From the NCBI RefSeq assembly GCF_000485595.1, contig NW_014577515.1, positions 88,371 through 112,085 of the forward strand: 23,715 nt of DNA. Reading direction: 5' to 3'. Position 1 is the first letter of the stretch, and every line of letters starts with the position of its first letter. A program made the position numbers and the translations under genes. This stretch comes from Priapulus caudatus. Taxonomy: Eukaryota > Priapulida > Priapulimorpha > Priapulimorphida > Priapulidae. A model generated the notes under the pieces. It ran no database searches and was not told the DNA's origin. It was given only the letters and a program-made list of their open reading frames with translations. This document shows, in pieces, positions 1 to 9,540 of this stretch.

Positions 1-261
1 CACGTTTTATGATGCTTTTTTGTTAACGGGAAAAAACAATTTCAAGATAACACGACGTGAACCATGGGATTACAAAGAATATGTTAGAGAAGAAGTGGGC
101 GAGCATGCGAAACATCTTATGACATGCACATATTTCATCCTCTCTTCCTCGTCCGTTAGATGTCAGCATGTGACGACGTGTTGATACGCAATTACATCCC
201 GGCTGCCTAACAGTATATATATACATATATACATATGCGTATACGTATACTTATACTCACG

Positions 262-322
262 TACACACATACACACGCACGCGCACACACGCACACACAC
301 ACGCACACACGCACACACACAC

Positions 323-367
<45 letters not shown>

Positions 368-373
368 CACACA
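262..373 (+). repeat. (AC)n / (CACG)n microsatellite
   Basis: Alternating CACA and CGCACG steps, with a pure ACGC run in the middle. Confidence 0.95.
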
Positions 374-375
374 TA

Positions 376-1250
376 TATCTCTTAATCATGCTATATAATA
401 TGATTATTTAGATCTCTATATATTTATATTATTTTTATTCATATTTATCATTGACTTTCATGACTTTATTCACAGCTTACGGCTTGTACTAATTATTGAG
501 TATTGTAGTTAAATGTTTGGAGAAACACAGAGTAGTGAATAGATCTCTCTACTATATCGATTTCGTGACTTCTGTGTGTTAGATCATTCCATGTATTGAC
601 TCTTCGTCGTGTGGCGAACATGTACAATGTTAACACGCAAATATGAACAAAAAGAGTTTTTTGACATATACATATATAGTTAATGAATTTATTGTTATTC
701 TATACAAATGATTCCATCGGCTTGTTTGAGCAAGCTTCAGATGTGCAAATAAAAACAATTATTTTATACGTTTTAATTCGCTATATAACATAAAAAATGA
801 GGATGACGAAAAATGATAAAAGATACATACATGCAATAATGATATATATATATATAACAGTATATATATACATAATTTCATATAATATCAGTGTGTTGCG
901 ATGACTACTGGTCACTAGTAATGTCGAGACGTCTGGTGCTATCCAGTACACGATGAAATAAACATTGATCTATAGCGGATCTATAAGGACAATACGATAG
1001 GAACTCTTGTTGTACGCGCAGCGTGGAGCTTAATTAATGCTCAATTAAGCTCACAGAGCTCAATTAAGAATTGATAAAAACTACAACACGTGACAAAGTT
1101 GTATAATTAGTTCTCCTGCGCAGTATGTGTTATGCGGACGGAAAGCTGTACCTGAACTATTGTAACATGATCTGTAATCGGCTATAACGCTAATCGACGC
1201 ATATGACATTCAGCCTGAGTGTATCACTATCTGACATATATATACCATGG
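376..1250. other. AT-rich intergenic sequence, no gene seen
   Basis: Only short TA tracts (about 840-875) and a small direct/inverted arrangement of CTCAATTAAG near 1029-1072 (AGCTTAATT against AATTAAGCT). No convincing coding frame. Confidence 0.6.
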
Positions 1251-1286
1251 TACCTTGTATGTCGAATAGTCATATATATATATATA

Positions 1287-1354
1287 AATGACTTACGCCA
1301 TTATCATACAAGGTGTTCAGCTAGTAGCTACATATATATCAGGGGTTGATTATG

Positions 1355-1360
<6 letters not shown>
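1287..1360 (+). repeat. 74-bp dispersed repeat, copy 1, followed by (TA)n
   Basis: Starts AATGACTTACGCCATTATC and ends GATTATGACAACA. All 74 bases match 4683-4756, and in both places the sequence runs directly into a TA microsatellite (here 1361-1423). A 10-bp inverted match (ACCTTGTATG at 1252-1261 against 1305-1314) lies on the left. Confidence 0.92.

Positions 1361-1423
<63 letters not shown>
1361..1423. repeat. (TA)n microsatellite, about 31 units
   Basis: Uninterrupted TA run abutting the 74-bp repeat; could extrude as a cruciform. Confidence 0.97.
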
Positions 1424-1425
<2 letters not shown>

Positions 1426-1930
1426 AAATTCAACTGGTCTGTCATGTAACCAAAATGTCAGACGTGGCATCATATTTTTTATCGTAGATTATGTGATTAT
1501 TTTGAATCTGTTTTAATCCAAATATGTATTTGAAATTGAAACTTGCGCATCTAGAACATTCTATTTAAATAAATATAGCCAAATCGCGCGATGTACCGAG
1601 TTAAAAACCGTGTTACATAGAGACCTAGTCATTTACTATTGCACTGGAGCACTGGAGTACTATAATATATTCTGGAAATACAATAAAACAAGCAGCTTAT
1701 CCCTGTTTTTTAGAAATACTAGAATAGATCACAATTTAGGTAAATTATCGTCTAGAATATACCTAATTGTCAAGATTTACTTGACATACAGCAGCATTGA
1801 AATATTACGCAATGAATGTTATAATTCCAGCATCATAGACAATATCTGTGTACTGTGCAACCAACTTTGCTCTTGGCAGCAATAGCACACTTACACATCT
1901 AGTGAAATAAATGAACGATGCAATGAATTG
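1424..1930. other. AT-rich intergenic sequence, no supported gene
   Basis: Contains a 91-codon open frame (1610-1885, plus), but its composition simply follows the AT-rich DNA and no domain or splice signal supports it. Confidence 0.55.
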
Positions 1931-1931
1931 C

Positions 1932-1968
1932 GCAATGGCGATGGCGATGGCGATGACGATGGCGATGG

Positions 1969-2004
<36 letters not shown>

Positions 2005-2005
2005 T
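1932..2005 (+). repeat. (GATGGC/GATGAC)n repeat
   Basis: Units GCGATG pass into GACGAT units from left to right, ending in GATAAT. Confidence 0.93.
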
Positions 2006-3141
2006 AATTATGAGATATGATGATTGATGTTAGAATGATGCGTTGCACGAGTTTATTACACTGAGTAATGATAACTTATATGAAACGTATTTTTTAACAG
2101 CAGTTTAAAAGATTTCTAATCTAATGACTGCGATATTCAAGCATTTATCACTAACTATCGTTAATAGAAAGTTGGTTAAAATATTACTTTGGTATTCATC
2201 GAGGGTTTGTTAAGCTTTATTCGTTAATTCTGCATAGAAATGAAGGTATATGGTTTTTCAATGTAAGTGAATATCATTTAACAGGATATATGATAACTCC
2301 AGGTTTACTCATTCCGATACTTTAGTGTAAGTATTATAGTTGAGGCTAGTGTTAGAATGCAGATACGGCGTTAGAAAGAGATGTTAATGCAAGTATTATT
2401 AAAGTCGATGATTTGAGACATGAGAAGAGTGTTAGATAGTTTTGTTTGTATTAATAGGTTAACTCATATGAGTATCTGTGCAAGCTATTGATGGATGATG
2501 TAGGATATCGTACACTCATATCACTAAAACATGTGCTATAATTTTCTTCTACCGTAGTAATAATACCGTGTTAGGAATATTAGTTAATTGATTCAGCTTA
2601 TTAATGAAAGTATTTTACGTGCAATTTTAAAACGAGGGTGTATCTTGTGCGTTAAAAATATTAGTATTGGGTGGATTGCAATGTTAACACGTTATGTTAT
2701 CTATTAGGGCTAGACATCTAGAGATTTCAGGGTTAGATCTGCTGCAATAATTCATTCATTTTAACTATCGATCTAATGCCAATTGGGATATTAGTAGCGC
2801 CTTTCACATGATTTTAGCAGCAACTCAATTAATGTTAGATTGGTGAATAATATCAGATTAATGGATCTTGAAATAGAGCTAAAGTTTTGCTAATAACGAA
2901 TTTGTAAAAATAGGGAAGTATCGGTTAGTGAAGGAGCTTAGCGTTTAGTATGCGGAGCATGATGTTAATTATGCGCTATGTTACAGTTATTTCAATCGCT
3001 AAGGGGTTACGTTGATACTAACGTGATTACCTGATGATTTCAGTGTGCAGTGCATCGTTATGATAAAAAAGGTAAATGTTTAAACTGCGGTTAGACACGT
3101 GCCTGGCAACAGTGAACGATTGGATTTTACTCCGTAGTGAT
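2006..3141. other. AT-rich, G-over-C skewed intergenic DNA with many TTAG words
   Basis: No open frame of note. By eye about sixteen TTAG words occur on the plus strand between 2320 and 3030, some threefold more than composition predicts. No periodic unit could be defined. Confidence 0.45.
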
Positions 3142-3345
3142 AATGATTATGAAAATAAAGATATAAGTGAAAATAAGAATGAAAATGAGAGTGACAATGA
3201 AAATGAGAATGAAAATGAAAATGAGAATGAAAATGAGAATGAGAATGAAAATGAAAATAAAAATAAAAATGAAAATGAAAATGAACATGAAAATGGAAAT
3301 GAAAATGAAAATGAAAATGAAAATGAAAAATGAAAAATGAAAAAT
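3142..3345 (+). repeat. (GAAAAT)n / (GAGAAT)n hexanucleotide repeat
   Basis: A purine-rich plus strand with AAT punctuation. The open frame through it (poly-NE) comes from the repeat and is not called as a gene. Confidence 0.93.
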
Positions 3346-4194
3346 GAAAATGAAAACGAAAATGTAAAAGAAAATGAAATGAGTGTAAATGTGCGAAGAT
3401 GGGATGGTTCTGTGATGGTGTTAGGATGACATAATTAGGTGGAAATGGACGAAAATATTAAGGTTAAAATGAACTACATTTATGGGTTTACGGGATTAGT
3501 AAAGTGCAAATCTACAGTGCAATTGGAAGCTAGTGCGTTTGGTGCTAAGACATGGTTACGTGCGATATAAGTAATATGCCATCATAATATAATCTCGTCA
3601 TCGTGTCTGTTTCCATCCGCGCAGAATATAGCTATGTAAACTAAAGACTAGACGAGAATTATTGTTAATGAATTAATTATGAACTCTCTACAAATGCCTT
3701 TGTATTTATAGAACGGTCAAAGTTAGTTGAATGTTTGCAGTATTTTGCGATTGTGATTTTCCAAGTAAGTGTTATAGCTATTTCGGCCAAAAATTTGCAT
3801 TTTAAACAAAATCAAAATTTAGAAATGATTGGTATTCATTTTTTCTTTAGAAATTCAGCTCTTGCTAATAGACGTGTCTATAATTAAATTATACTACTTG
3901 TGATCCAATCCAGTAGCAATTTACTCCTTAACCAAACGTGGCAATAATCGTCGACAAAGCATCTTTTTCCCCGAGAAATAGTGAGAGGCCATGAAACAGT
4001 GTAAAAACTATAACGCCACTGTAAGCGCGAAACCGGTATGTTAAATTCAAAACGTTACGCTGTTTAAAGATTGGGTAATCAAGCCTACGCAGCTTTCCTA
4101 TGAAGACGCTTCTGCCTATTAATTACTCACGTTAGTTATATAATATCATATATACACGAAATTAACTCTACGTGACATTCTCGAATTCGCTAAT
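3346..4194. other. Intergenic sequence downstream of gene A
   Basis: AT-rich, no open frame of note. It must contain the 3' UTR of gene A (minus strand), but no AATAAA could be placed. Confidence 0.5.
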
Positions 4195-4427
4195 CTACAA
4201 ACCCTTAGTGCTGCTTACTGGAGCCGAATAAACGGGTTCGATGCCGTGCGTGCCGTAATAGAGTTGCTTTCTCTCCGCCAGCTCTCTCTTCTGTCGCAGA
4301 CAGTGTATGCCGAGTAGGGCGCTGATGATGGCAGCCAGCAGAGCGACGGCGACGATGCCGACACTGACGCCGAGTGTGACACGCGACACGCACACCGAAT
4401 CGCCGACGTTGTAGTTCATTCTCCAGT
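4195..4427 (-). CDS. Gene A exon 6: transmembrane helix and cytoplasmic tail
   Basis: Acceptor GTTCGCAG at 4429-4428; the T carried from exon 5 completes TAC (Tyr). The exon gives [16 protein letters not shown], then a transmembrane segment of about 23 residues ([20 protein letters not shown] onward), then a basic stop-transfer region ([12 protein letters not shown]) and a tail ending STKGL. The stop is TAG at 4197-4195. I see no clear AATAAA on the minus strand in the few hundred bases downstream. Confidence 0.87.
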
Positions 4428-4483
4428 CTGCGAACGTCGAAAACGCAAACGCTTGTACCACGTCTACAGACGTTACAAATACG

Positions 4484-4558
<75 letters not shown>

Positions 4559-6300
4559 GCACACACACACACACATACGCAACGTATATTTATTTAGTGT
4601 TTAATTCAAGTGAAAAATAAACCGCATATGACTGCATATTTCTCATCGCGGAAAATCACGCAAAAACACAAGGTTTGTTCGCAATGACTTACGCCATTAT
4701 CATACAAGGTGTTCAGCTAGTAGCTACATATATATCAGGGGTTGATTATGACAACATATATATATATATATATATATAAATCTAGGCGGTACTTACACAG
4801 CGGGATGTCCTGCTCGCCGGGCAGTATGATAGTGAGGCCTCTGTAGATTAGCATCTTCTCGGTCGGCAGCGCCTTCGCCGTTATGTTCTCAATGAGGACG
4901 TCATCGATGACGTTGATATCGGTCTCGTCGTTGCTGACCTCGCTGTCCTTCTCACTCAGCTCACGCTTCCTACGACTGCTGTTGCAGGGGCGCTAAAGAG
5001 ATGTAAACGTACACGTTGAAAGACCCACCTCGGCTAACAACGTTAGCATCATACGTTAATCGAAATAAACAATTTTTTTTATCAGAACCAGGATAGCAAT
5101 TCGCGGCAATAGCGAAGTTTGTAACAAGAACAGGGTGGCATGAATAATTTACTTTCTTCCTTTATTACACTCTCGCTCTCTCTCTCTCTCTCTCTCCTAC
5201 TTCCTCAATTACTATTACTGCGATACCCCCGCACGCATGAGAAATCGTTTCACGCGAATAGTGGTAATTTTGCAAACGAGGCAATAATTCTTTTACAATC
5301 AAACGTGTGCTCTCACCATGTCGCATTTTCCCTTGCACACGTCGACGGTGCACTGGAAGTAGACGTTCGACTTGTCCGGGAACTTGAACGCCTGGAAGTG
5401 GAAGTAGTGTGCCAGGTCGCCGCTTGCTAGACGCCCGTGCTTCATGGGAGAGACGAACTCGGGCTCGTAGGCCGGACATCCGTCGTCGCCGATCAGCGGA
5501 GTGCGGCTGCGTCCGATTCCGTCGTGTGCGTAGCAGTTGGATAGATGCACGTCCCAGATACCTGATGACGACGACAAGACGACTATGACGCGATCATCGC
5601 TCGAGCAATGGCACTCGCAATATATAATCGTAATATATCGTAATATCTCGTGCAATAGCACCGCGATGTTTCGTAAAAATCTGGCGAGTAACCCTGGAAG
5701 CAGTTTTCGATGCCCGTTTTGTTCGTAGTGAAACGCCTATCGTGTGTGTTTTAAATTAGTTTAAGCTCGCCGTGGGGTATGGCCGTCAGCAGGCAAGTTT
5801 AACCGAGAAAGTCAGGAGAGGTGCTGTTGAAGCTCAACTATTAGGGTTGCAGTTCTAATGGCTATTCTGAGATTAATCAATAACGCGGATGTCATTTATA
5901 TGGAAACTTACCGCGGCTGCCGCGGTGGATGACTGCAAGGGTCGCTGGCTCGCCGACAGTGAGTCCATTAGACGGACCAGCGTTGGGATCCCTGCCGTTG
6001 CTAACTTGCATGTTCACGTTCAGTGGGTTGGTGCTCGACTGTTCGAAGTCGTCCGACTTCACCTGGCACTGGACGGTGTAGGCGCGGTCCTGGGTGCCCA
6101 GAATGCCGTACGGTAGCGTCATGAAGATGAGCGTGTTGCCGTATGTGTAACCAGGGTTTCTATTGTACGTCTCGCCCTGCAGTGAAGAAAACAATTTTGT
6201 TACGGTAAACTCTGCTTACTACGAAATTGTCATCTGTTAAGTTTGAAGTATTCACGATTATAGATATCGCGTCGAGTGATTTACTGCTATTATTTATTAT

Positions 6301-6347
<47 letters not shown>

Positions 6348-9247
6348 GTTAACTTACGCTGACGGGTCGCTCAACGGTTCCGCAGCCGTCCATGGGTACA
6401 GTCAGTAGCATGAAGTTTGATCCGTAGCCGGTGCTGGTGCAGTTTGGCTGGCCGAAGTAGCCACTCGTGAAGACTTGCCCAGTGAAGCCATTCGTCATTT
6501 TAATCGTAACCTTCATCTGCCTACTGTCGAAATCGCAGTCGGTGTTGATGTCGCTGAGGAATTCCGCTGCCTGCACGGTGCCGGCAAGCGGCGCCTGCGG
6601 GCTTGGTTGCTGTGGGTAGGCCGGCACCTGGTTGGTTTGACTCGGTAGATATCCAGCAGCTCCGGGAGCATTGAAGGTGTTAGGGTTGTTGCCAACTGCT
6701 CTTCCTCCTGCCAGTGCGCTAGGGTTAAAGAAACCACCCTGCGGTTGTCCGTTGAAGTTGTAGGCTCCCTGCGGCTGTGCGCCAGGATTATAGGCTCCCT
6801 GCGGCTGTGCGCCAGGATTATAGGCTCCCTGCGGCTGTGCGCCAGGGTTATAGGCTCCCTGCGGCTGTGCGCCAGGGTTATAGGCTCCCTGCATTATAGG
6901 CTCCCTGCGGCTGTGCGCCAGGGTTATAGGCTCCCTGCGGCTGTGCGCCAGGGTTATAGGCTCCCTGCTGCTGGCCATTAGGGTCATAGAAACCACCTTG
7001 TGGCTGTGAATTGGGATCGTAGTAGGCACCGTCTGGCTGCCTGGCGTTGCCAATGCCGAACTGTTGCTCGGGACCGTACTGCCCAGCTGGGTAAGGGGGC
7101 TCCTGCGTGTATTTGAATTTATTTGGGGCCGTGTAGACGTCAGGTTGCGCGTACGTGAACGGAGCCTGTTGGTTGTACGTGTCATTGCCGTTTCCCCCCA
7201 GAACTGCTCCACCCAGCGGTGCTACTCCGTGCCCGCCGTATCCACCGCCGCCGTATCCACCGCCGCCGTATCCACCGCCGCCGTATCCACCGCCGCCGTA
7301 TCCACCACCGCCGTATCCACCGCCGCCGTATCCACCACCGCCGTGTCTTCCATGCACGCCGGACGGGGAACTTGTATCGGAGAATCCGCTTCCGTAGCCA
7401 CCTTGGGAACCCCCATGATAGCCTCCATAGTTTCCTCCTCCATAGCCGTCTTTGTTGTCTTGAGCGTGCTTATTGGTTCCATACCTACCGTATTTGTTGC
7501 CTGCATTACGGCCGACAGTGGACAGTCCTTTACCATAGGAGTGATCTGCCTTGCCGACTCCAGAACCGTATCCGCCGCCTTTATAGCCGCCAGCGTCATC
7601 GTATCCGGATCCGTAATTGTATTCATATCCCTGAGAAGCGCCGCCTCCTCCATAACCCGCTCCAACCACGCCCCCAACTCCTCCGTATCCGGCGATGCCG
7701 CTTGTTCCAGCATTGCCTCCGAATCCTCCGTGACCGATACCGGCTCCGCCAATTCCAACTCCTCGACCGATACCGGCTCCGCCAATTCCAACTCCTCGAC
7801 CGATACCGGCTCCGCCAATTCCAACTCCTTGACCACCAATGCCCGATCCATGCCCTCCGCCATACCCACCACCGTATCCTCCGCCTTGTCCGCCATACCC
7901 ACCGCCGCCGTATCCTCCACGGCCGCCGCCGTATCCGCCATATCCACCACCGCCGTCCCCTCCATGGCCGCCACCGTATCCACCACCGTATCCGCCGTAC
8001 CCACCGCCGTAGCCGTGAGATCCGCTTACTCGTCCCTGATGTGGACCCGAGGAGCCGTCGTTACGATGCCTATCGTTATTGCCGTATCCGACATCGTTAT
8101 CCCTGTATCTGTCATTCCCGTATCCGTCATCGTTGTTCCTGTAGCCGTCATCGTTGTTCCTGTATCCGTCATCGTTGTTACTGTATCCGTCGTCGTTATT
8201 CCTGTAACCGTCATCGTTGTTCCTGTATCCGTCATCGTTGTTCCTGTATCCGTCATCGTTGTGCCCGTATCCGTCTTGTCTATTGTCTCTGCCGTACGAG
8301 TCATCGTTGCTGTAGTTGTCGTCGCCGTAACTGCGGCGTCTGGACGTTCCGTGTCGATCATTGTCGCGGTAGCTGTCTCGTTCGTAGCCGTAGCTATCAT
8401 CGGAGTACGAGTCGCCGGATCCGTATCCTCCTCCCGATCGGTCAGAGTAGCCGCCGTCAGAGTAGGAGTCGCTGTCCGAATAGCCGCCGTCGTCGTCGTG
8501 GCGCGAACCATAGCCTCGCTCGACGTAATCGTCGATGTCGCCGATTACGGGGCCCTTAATACGGTACGTGTTGACCGTGGGGCGCGGCCTGCGCTGCTTG
8601 CGGCTGCCGGTGAATTTGTGCAGCAGATCTCTGAATCCCTGTCCATACCTGGCGCGCAGCGGGGCGGCGACTTCCTTGTCGTCCTTCGTATCGGCCGTGT
8701 CCTCTACGGTGTACTCGTTGCTGCTGTCGTCGTCGGCCTTCGGGCTTTGCTGATCGCCGTAATCGCCTGGGTAGTCATAGTCGTAATCGTCATAGTCTAA
8801 TGTCCTATCGTAGATGTCGTCATTGTAGCCATAGTCACCGCCCTGCGCGTTTGCGTGTGGATCCGACTGTGATGCTGCTAATACTACCTAGAAATAGATT
8901 TCCTATGTTGAAGCTATGGGTGCGATTGCACATTGTAGCATCGGCAGTGGATTACGTTTTCTGGTTAAATGATTGTAGCAATGAGTTGATCGAATAAATC
9001 GTCACCGTACTTCAATATTAAAAAAAACTTCACGTACAGAAAATGTATAAATAAAACAAAACCGAGCGAAATTCCGGACGGGGTTACACAACAAGCAATA
9101 CAATGTACGAAAATACCATAGCGCGGTACAAAACATACAATCATATACAATATGAATGCGACGAACCCCAAGGCAGACCTCTCCACACGAGCACTTCGTT
9201 ATACTTACGATGCCGAGCAGCAACACGCAGATGAATCTGAACTCCAT
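4195..9247 (-). CDS. Gene A: ZP-domain transmembrane protein with long Gly/Tyr repeat N-terminus (6 coding exons, frameshifted as assembled)
   Basis: Coding exons read 9247-9209, 8887-6358, 6176-5912, 5561-5317, 4992-4797 and 4427-4195 (TAG at 4197-4195). All five introns are GT-AG (four GTAAGT donors, one GTGAGA) and the phases agree (0,0,1,0,1). With the break below repaired the protein would have about 1173 residues. Order: signal peptide, acidic/Tyr-rich segment, basic KQRR site near residue 110, seven NNDDGYR-type repeats, Gly/Tyr repeats, [10 protein letters not shown] repeats, ten-cysteine ZP domain, RRKR furin-type site, transmembrane helix, short tail. ZP proteins of this layout are cleaved at the furin site and polymerise in apical or cuticular matrix; the matrix role here is inferred from family and composition. 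The start at 9247 has a good context (AAGATGG). Oddity: a 14-base deletion in the repeats at 6892/6893 shifts frame, and without correction translation ends at 6878. The specific family member is not identified. Confidence 0.9.
4481..4576. repeat. (AC)n / (ACGC)n microsatellite in intron 5 of gene A
   Basis: On the transcribed strand of gene A this is a GT/UG-rich tract lying about 55-150 bases upstream of the exon 6 acceptor. Confidence 0.95.
4683..4756 (+). repeat. 74-bp dispersed repeat, copy 2, in intron 5 of gene A
   Basis: Identical over 74 bases to 1287-1360 and followed by (TA)n to about 4779. It lies antisense to gene A inside intron 5 and brings an extra GTAAGT onto the minus strand (reverse of ACTTAC at 4687-4692), a possible decoy donor. 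Confidence 0.92.
4797..4992 (-). CDS. Gene A exon 5: last ZP cysteine, furin site and juxtamembrane spacer
   Basis: Acceptor CTCTTTAG at 4994-4993, donor GTAAGT at 4796-4791, ending phase 1. The exon opens [16 protein letters not shown]: the tenth ZP cysteine followed at once by an RRKR furin-type consensus, the usual site for releasing ZP proteins from their membrane anchor. An acidic spacer follows, then [18 protein letters not shown], which could act as the external hydrophobic patch, although in most ZP proteins that patch lies near the cleavage site. Possible N-glycosylation sequons: NSS and NIT. Confidence 0.88.
5317..5561 (-). CDS. Gene A exon 4: ZP-C subdomain
   Basis: Acceptor CATCAG at 5563-5562, donor GTGAGA at 5316-5311. 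The single carried-over G completes GGT, giving [15 protein letters not shown]. Five ZP-C cysteines are visible ([20 protein letters not shown]). The [10 protein letters not shown] and [18 protein letters not shown] motifs are strongly typical of the ZP-C half in invertebrate cuticlin-like ZP proteins. Exon ends phase 0 after Met. Confidence 0.9.
5912..6176 (-). CDS. Gene A exon 3: second half of ZP-N and interdomain linker
   Basis: Acceptor CTTCACTGCAG at 6178-6177, donor GTAAGT at 5911-5906, ending phase 1. It encodes [18 protein letters not shown] and then the fourth ZP-N cysteine (YTVQCQ). The IFMTLPYG segment followed by RAYTVQCQV is the typical ZP-N strand pattern ending in Cys4. The exon ends in a hydrophobic stretch ([13 protein letters not shown]) that leads into ZP-C. 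Confidence 0.87.
6303..6348. repeat. (TTA)n microsatellite in intron 2 of gene A
   Basis: Lies only a few bases inside the exon 2 donor on the minus strand (GTAAGTTAAC, then AAT units). Confidence 0.95.
6358..8887 (-). CDS. Gene A exon 2: repeat-rich extracellular N-terminus and first part of ZP-N
   Basis: A single 2530-base exon between acceptor TTTCTAG (8889-8888) and donor GTAAGT (6357-6352). I translated it codon by codon from 8887 to 7622 without meeting a stop, and the same frame continues to 6878. Blocks in order: Asp/Tyr-rich segment (to about 8700), basic RKQRR stretch (about 8602), NNDDGYR repeats (8263-8117), mixed Gly/Tyr region, three 33-bp [11 protein letters not shown] repeats (7833-7735), seven GGGGY units (about 7346-7236), a Gln/Pro/Tyr segment, [10 protein letters not shown] repeats (6956-6761), a Pro/Gln linker, then ZP-N starting with Cys at 6537. 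The tyrosine-rich low-complexity composition resembles cuticular, adhesive or cross-linked matrix proteins. Length 2530 is not a multiple of three; restoring 14 bases gives 2544 and a clean phase 0 exon. Confidence 0.88.
6761..6956 (-). repeat. 30-bp coding tandem repeat ([10 protein letters not shown]) with one truncated unit
   Basis: Near-identical 30-bp units start at 6761, 6791, 6821, 6851, 6897 and 6927. The unit at 6881-6896 is only 16 bases: it lacks GGCTGTGCGCCAGG. Partial, diverged units flank the block. The missing 14 bases shift the reading frame of gene A. Confidence 0.95.
7236..7346 (-). repeat. 15-bp coding repeat, GGGGY x7
   Basis: Seven consecutive GGGGY units (plus strand CCGCCGTATCCACCG type) in exon 2 of gene A. 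Antisense reading gives Pro-rich shadows that are not genes. Confidence 0.9.
7735..7833 (-). repeat. 33-bp coding repeat x3 ([11 protein letters not shown])
   Basis: Three 33-base units at 7735-7767, 7768-7800 and 7801-7833. The first two are identical; the third differs near its end (CTTGAC for CTCGAC). They lie within the Gly-rich part of gene A. Confidence 0.93.
8117..8263 (-). repeat. 21-bp coding repeat x7 (NNDDGYR)
   Basis: Seven units of seven residues, read in protein order [42 protein letters not shown] and NNDDGYG, with synonymous differences between units. Acidic and Tyr-bearing; it could bind cations or be cross-linked (inference). Confidence 0.93.
9209..9247 (-). CDS. Gene A exon 1: start codon and first half of signal peptide
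   Basis: Thirteen codons, [13 protein letters not shown], followed by a GTAAGT donor at 9208-9203 (phase 0). The hydrophobic core continues in exon 2 (VVLAAS), so a 321-bp intron splits the signal peptide. Cleavage is likely just after the AAS/SQS region. An alternative in-frame upstream codon two positions earlier is TTG, so the ATG at 9247 is the start. Confidence 0.8.
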
Positions 9248-9503
9248 CTTCAACTAGATCTCGTCGAAACTTCCTCGATTGACACGATAGTAAACTGCGC
9301 GATGTAGACGCGTTCTGATTGCCGAGAAATGGCAACTCTGTCAGCTAGGCACTGACGACTAAACTCTGCTCACGTTGAAACACAACTTTTTCTTGAGATC
9401 GTAGTCTTATGTGGTGGTTCGTGCCCTTATGCGACAGGTATCCGTTACCCACCGTCACCTTCACTGTTCACGTTACCACCTTCACTGTCAACGTGCTCAC
9501 CAA

Positions 9504-9539
9504 GAATGAGAGATTTACTTGCGCGACATAGCTTAAATA
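9504..9539 (-). promoter_or_regulatory. Candidate core promoter of gene A (TATA-like plus initiator-like)
   Basis: On the minus strand TATTTAA begins at 9539, and a TCATTC initiator-like motif has its A at 9507, 32 bases downstream, the usual TATA-to-start spacing. This would give a 5' UTR of about 260 bases before the ATG at 9247. Both motifs are short and common, so this is a proposal only. Confidence 0.28.
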
Positions 9540-9540
9540 G

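Noticed and set aside
1003-1009. ACTCTTG, a possible end of a sixth palindromic element
   Set aside because: No matching CAAGAGT arm within a few hundred bases.
3076-3333. Open frame rich in Asn-Glu
   Set aside because: Created by the GAAAAT hexanucleotide repeat; the first 30 codons show no recognisable domain.
7064-8800. Long plus-strand open frames (578 and 446 codons) opposite gene A exon 2
   Set aside because: They are antisense shadows of the repeat-rich exon: composition is VIVVPVSV or RIRHRCS low complexity, with no domain or splice support, while the minus strand has a signal peptide and ZP domain in phase.
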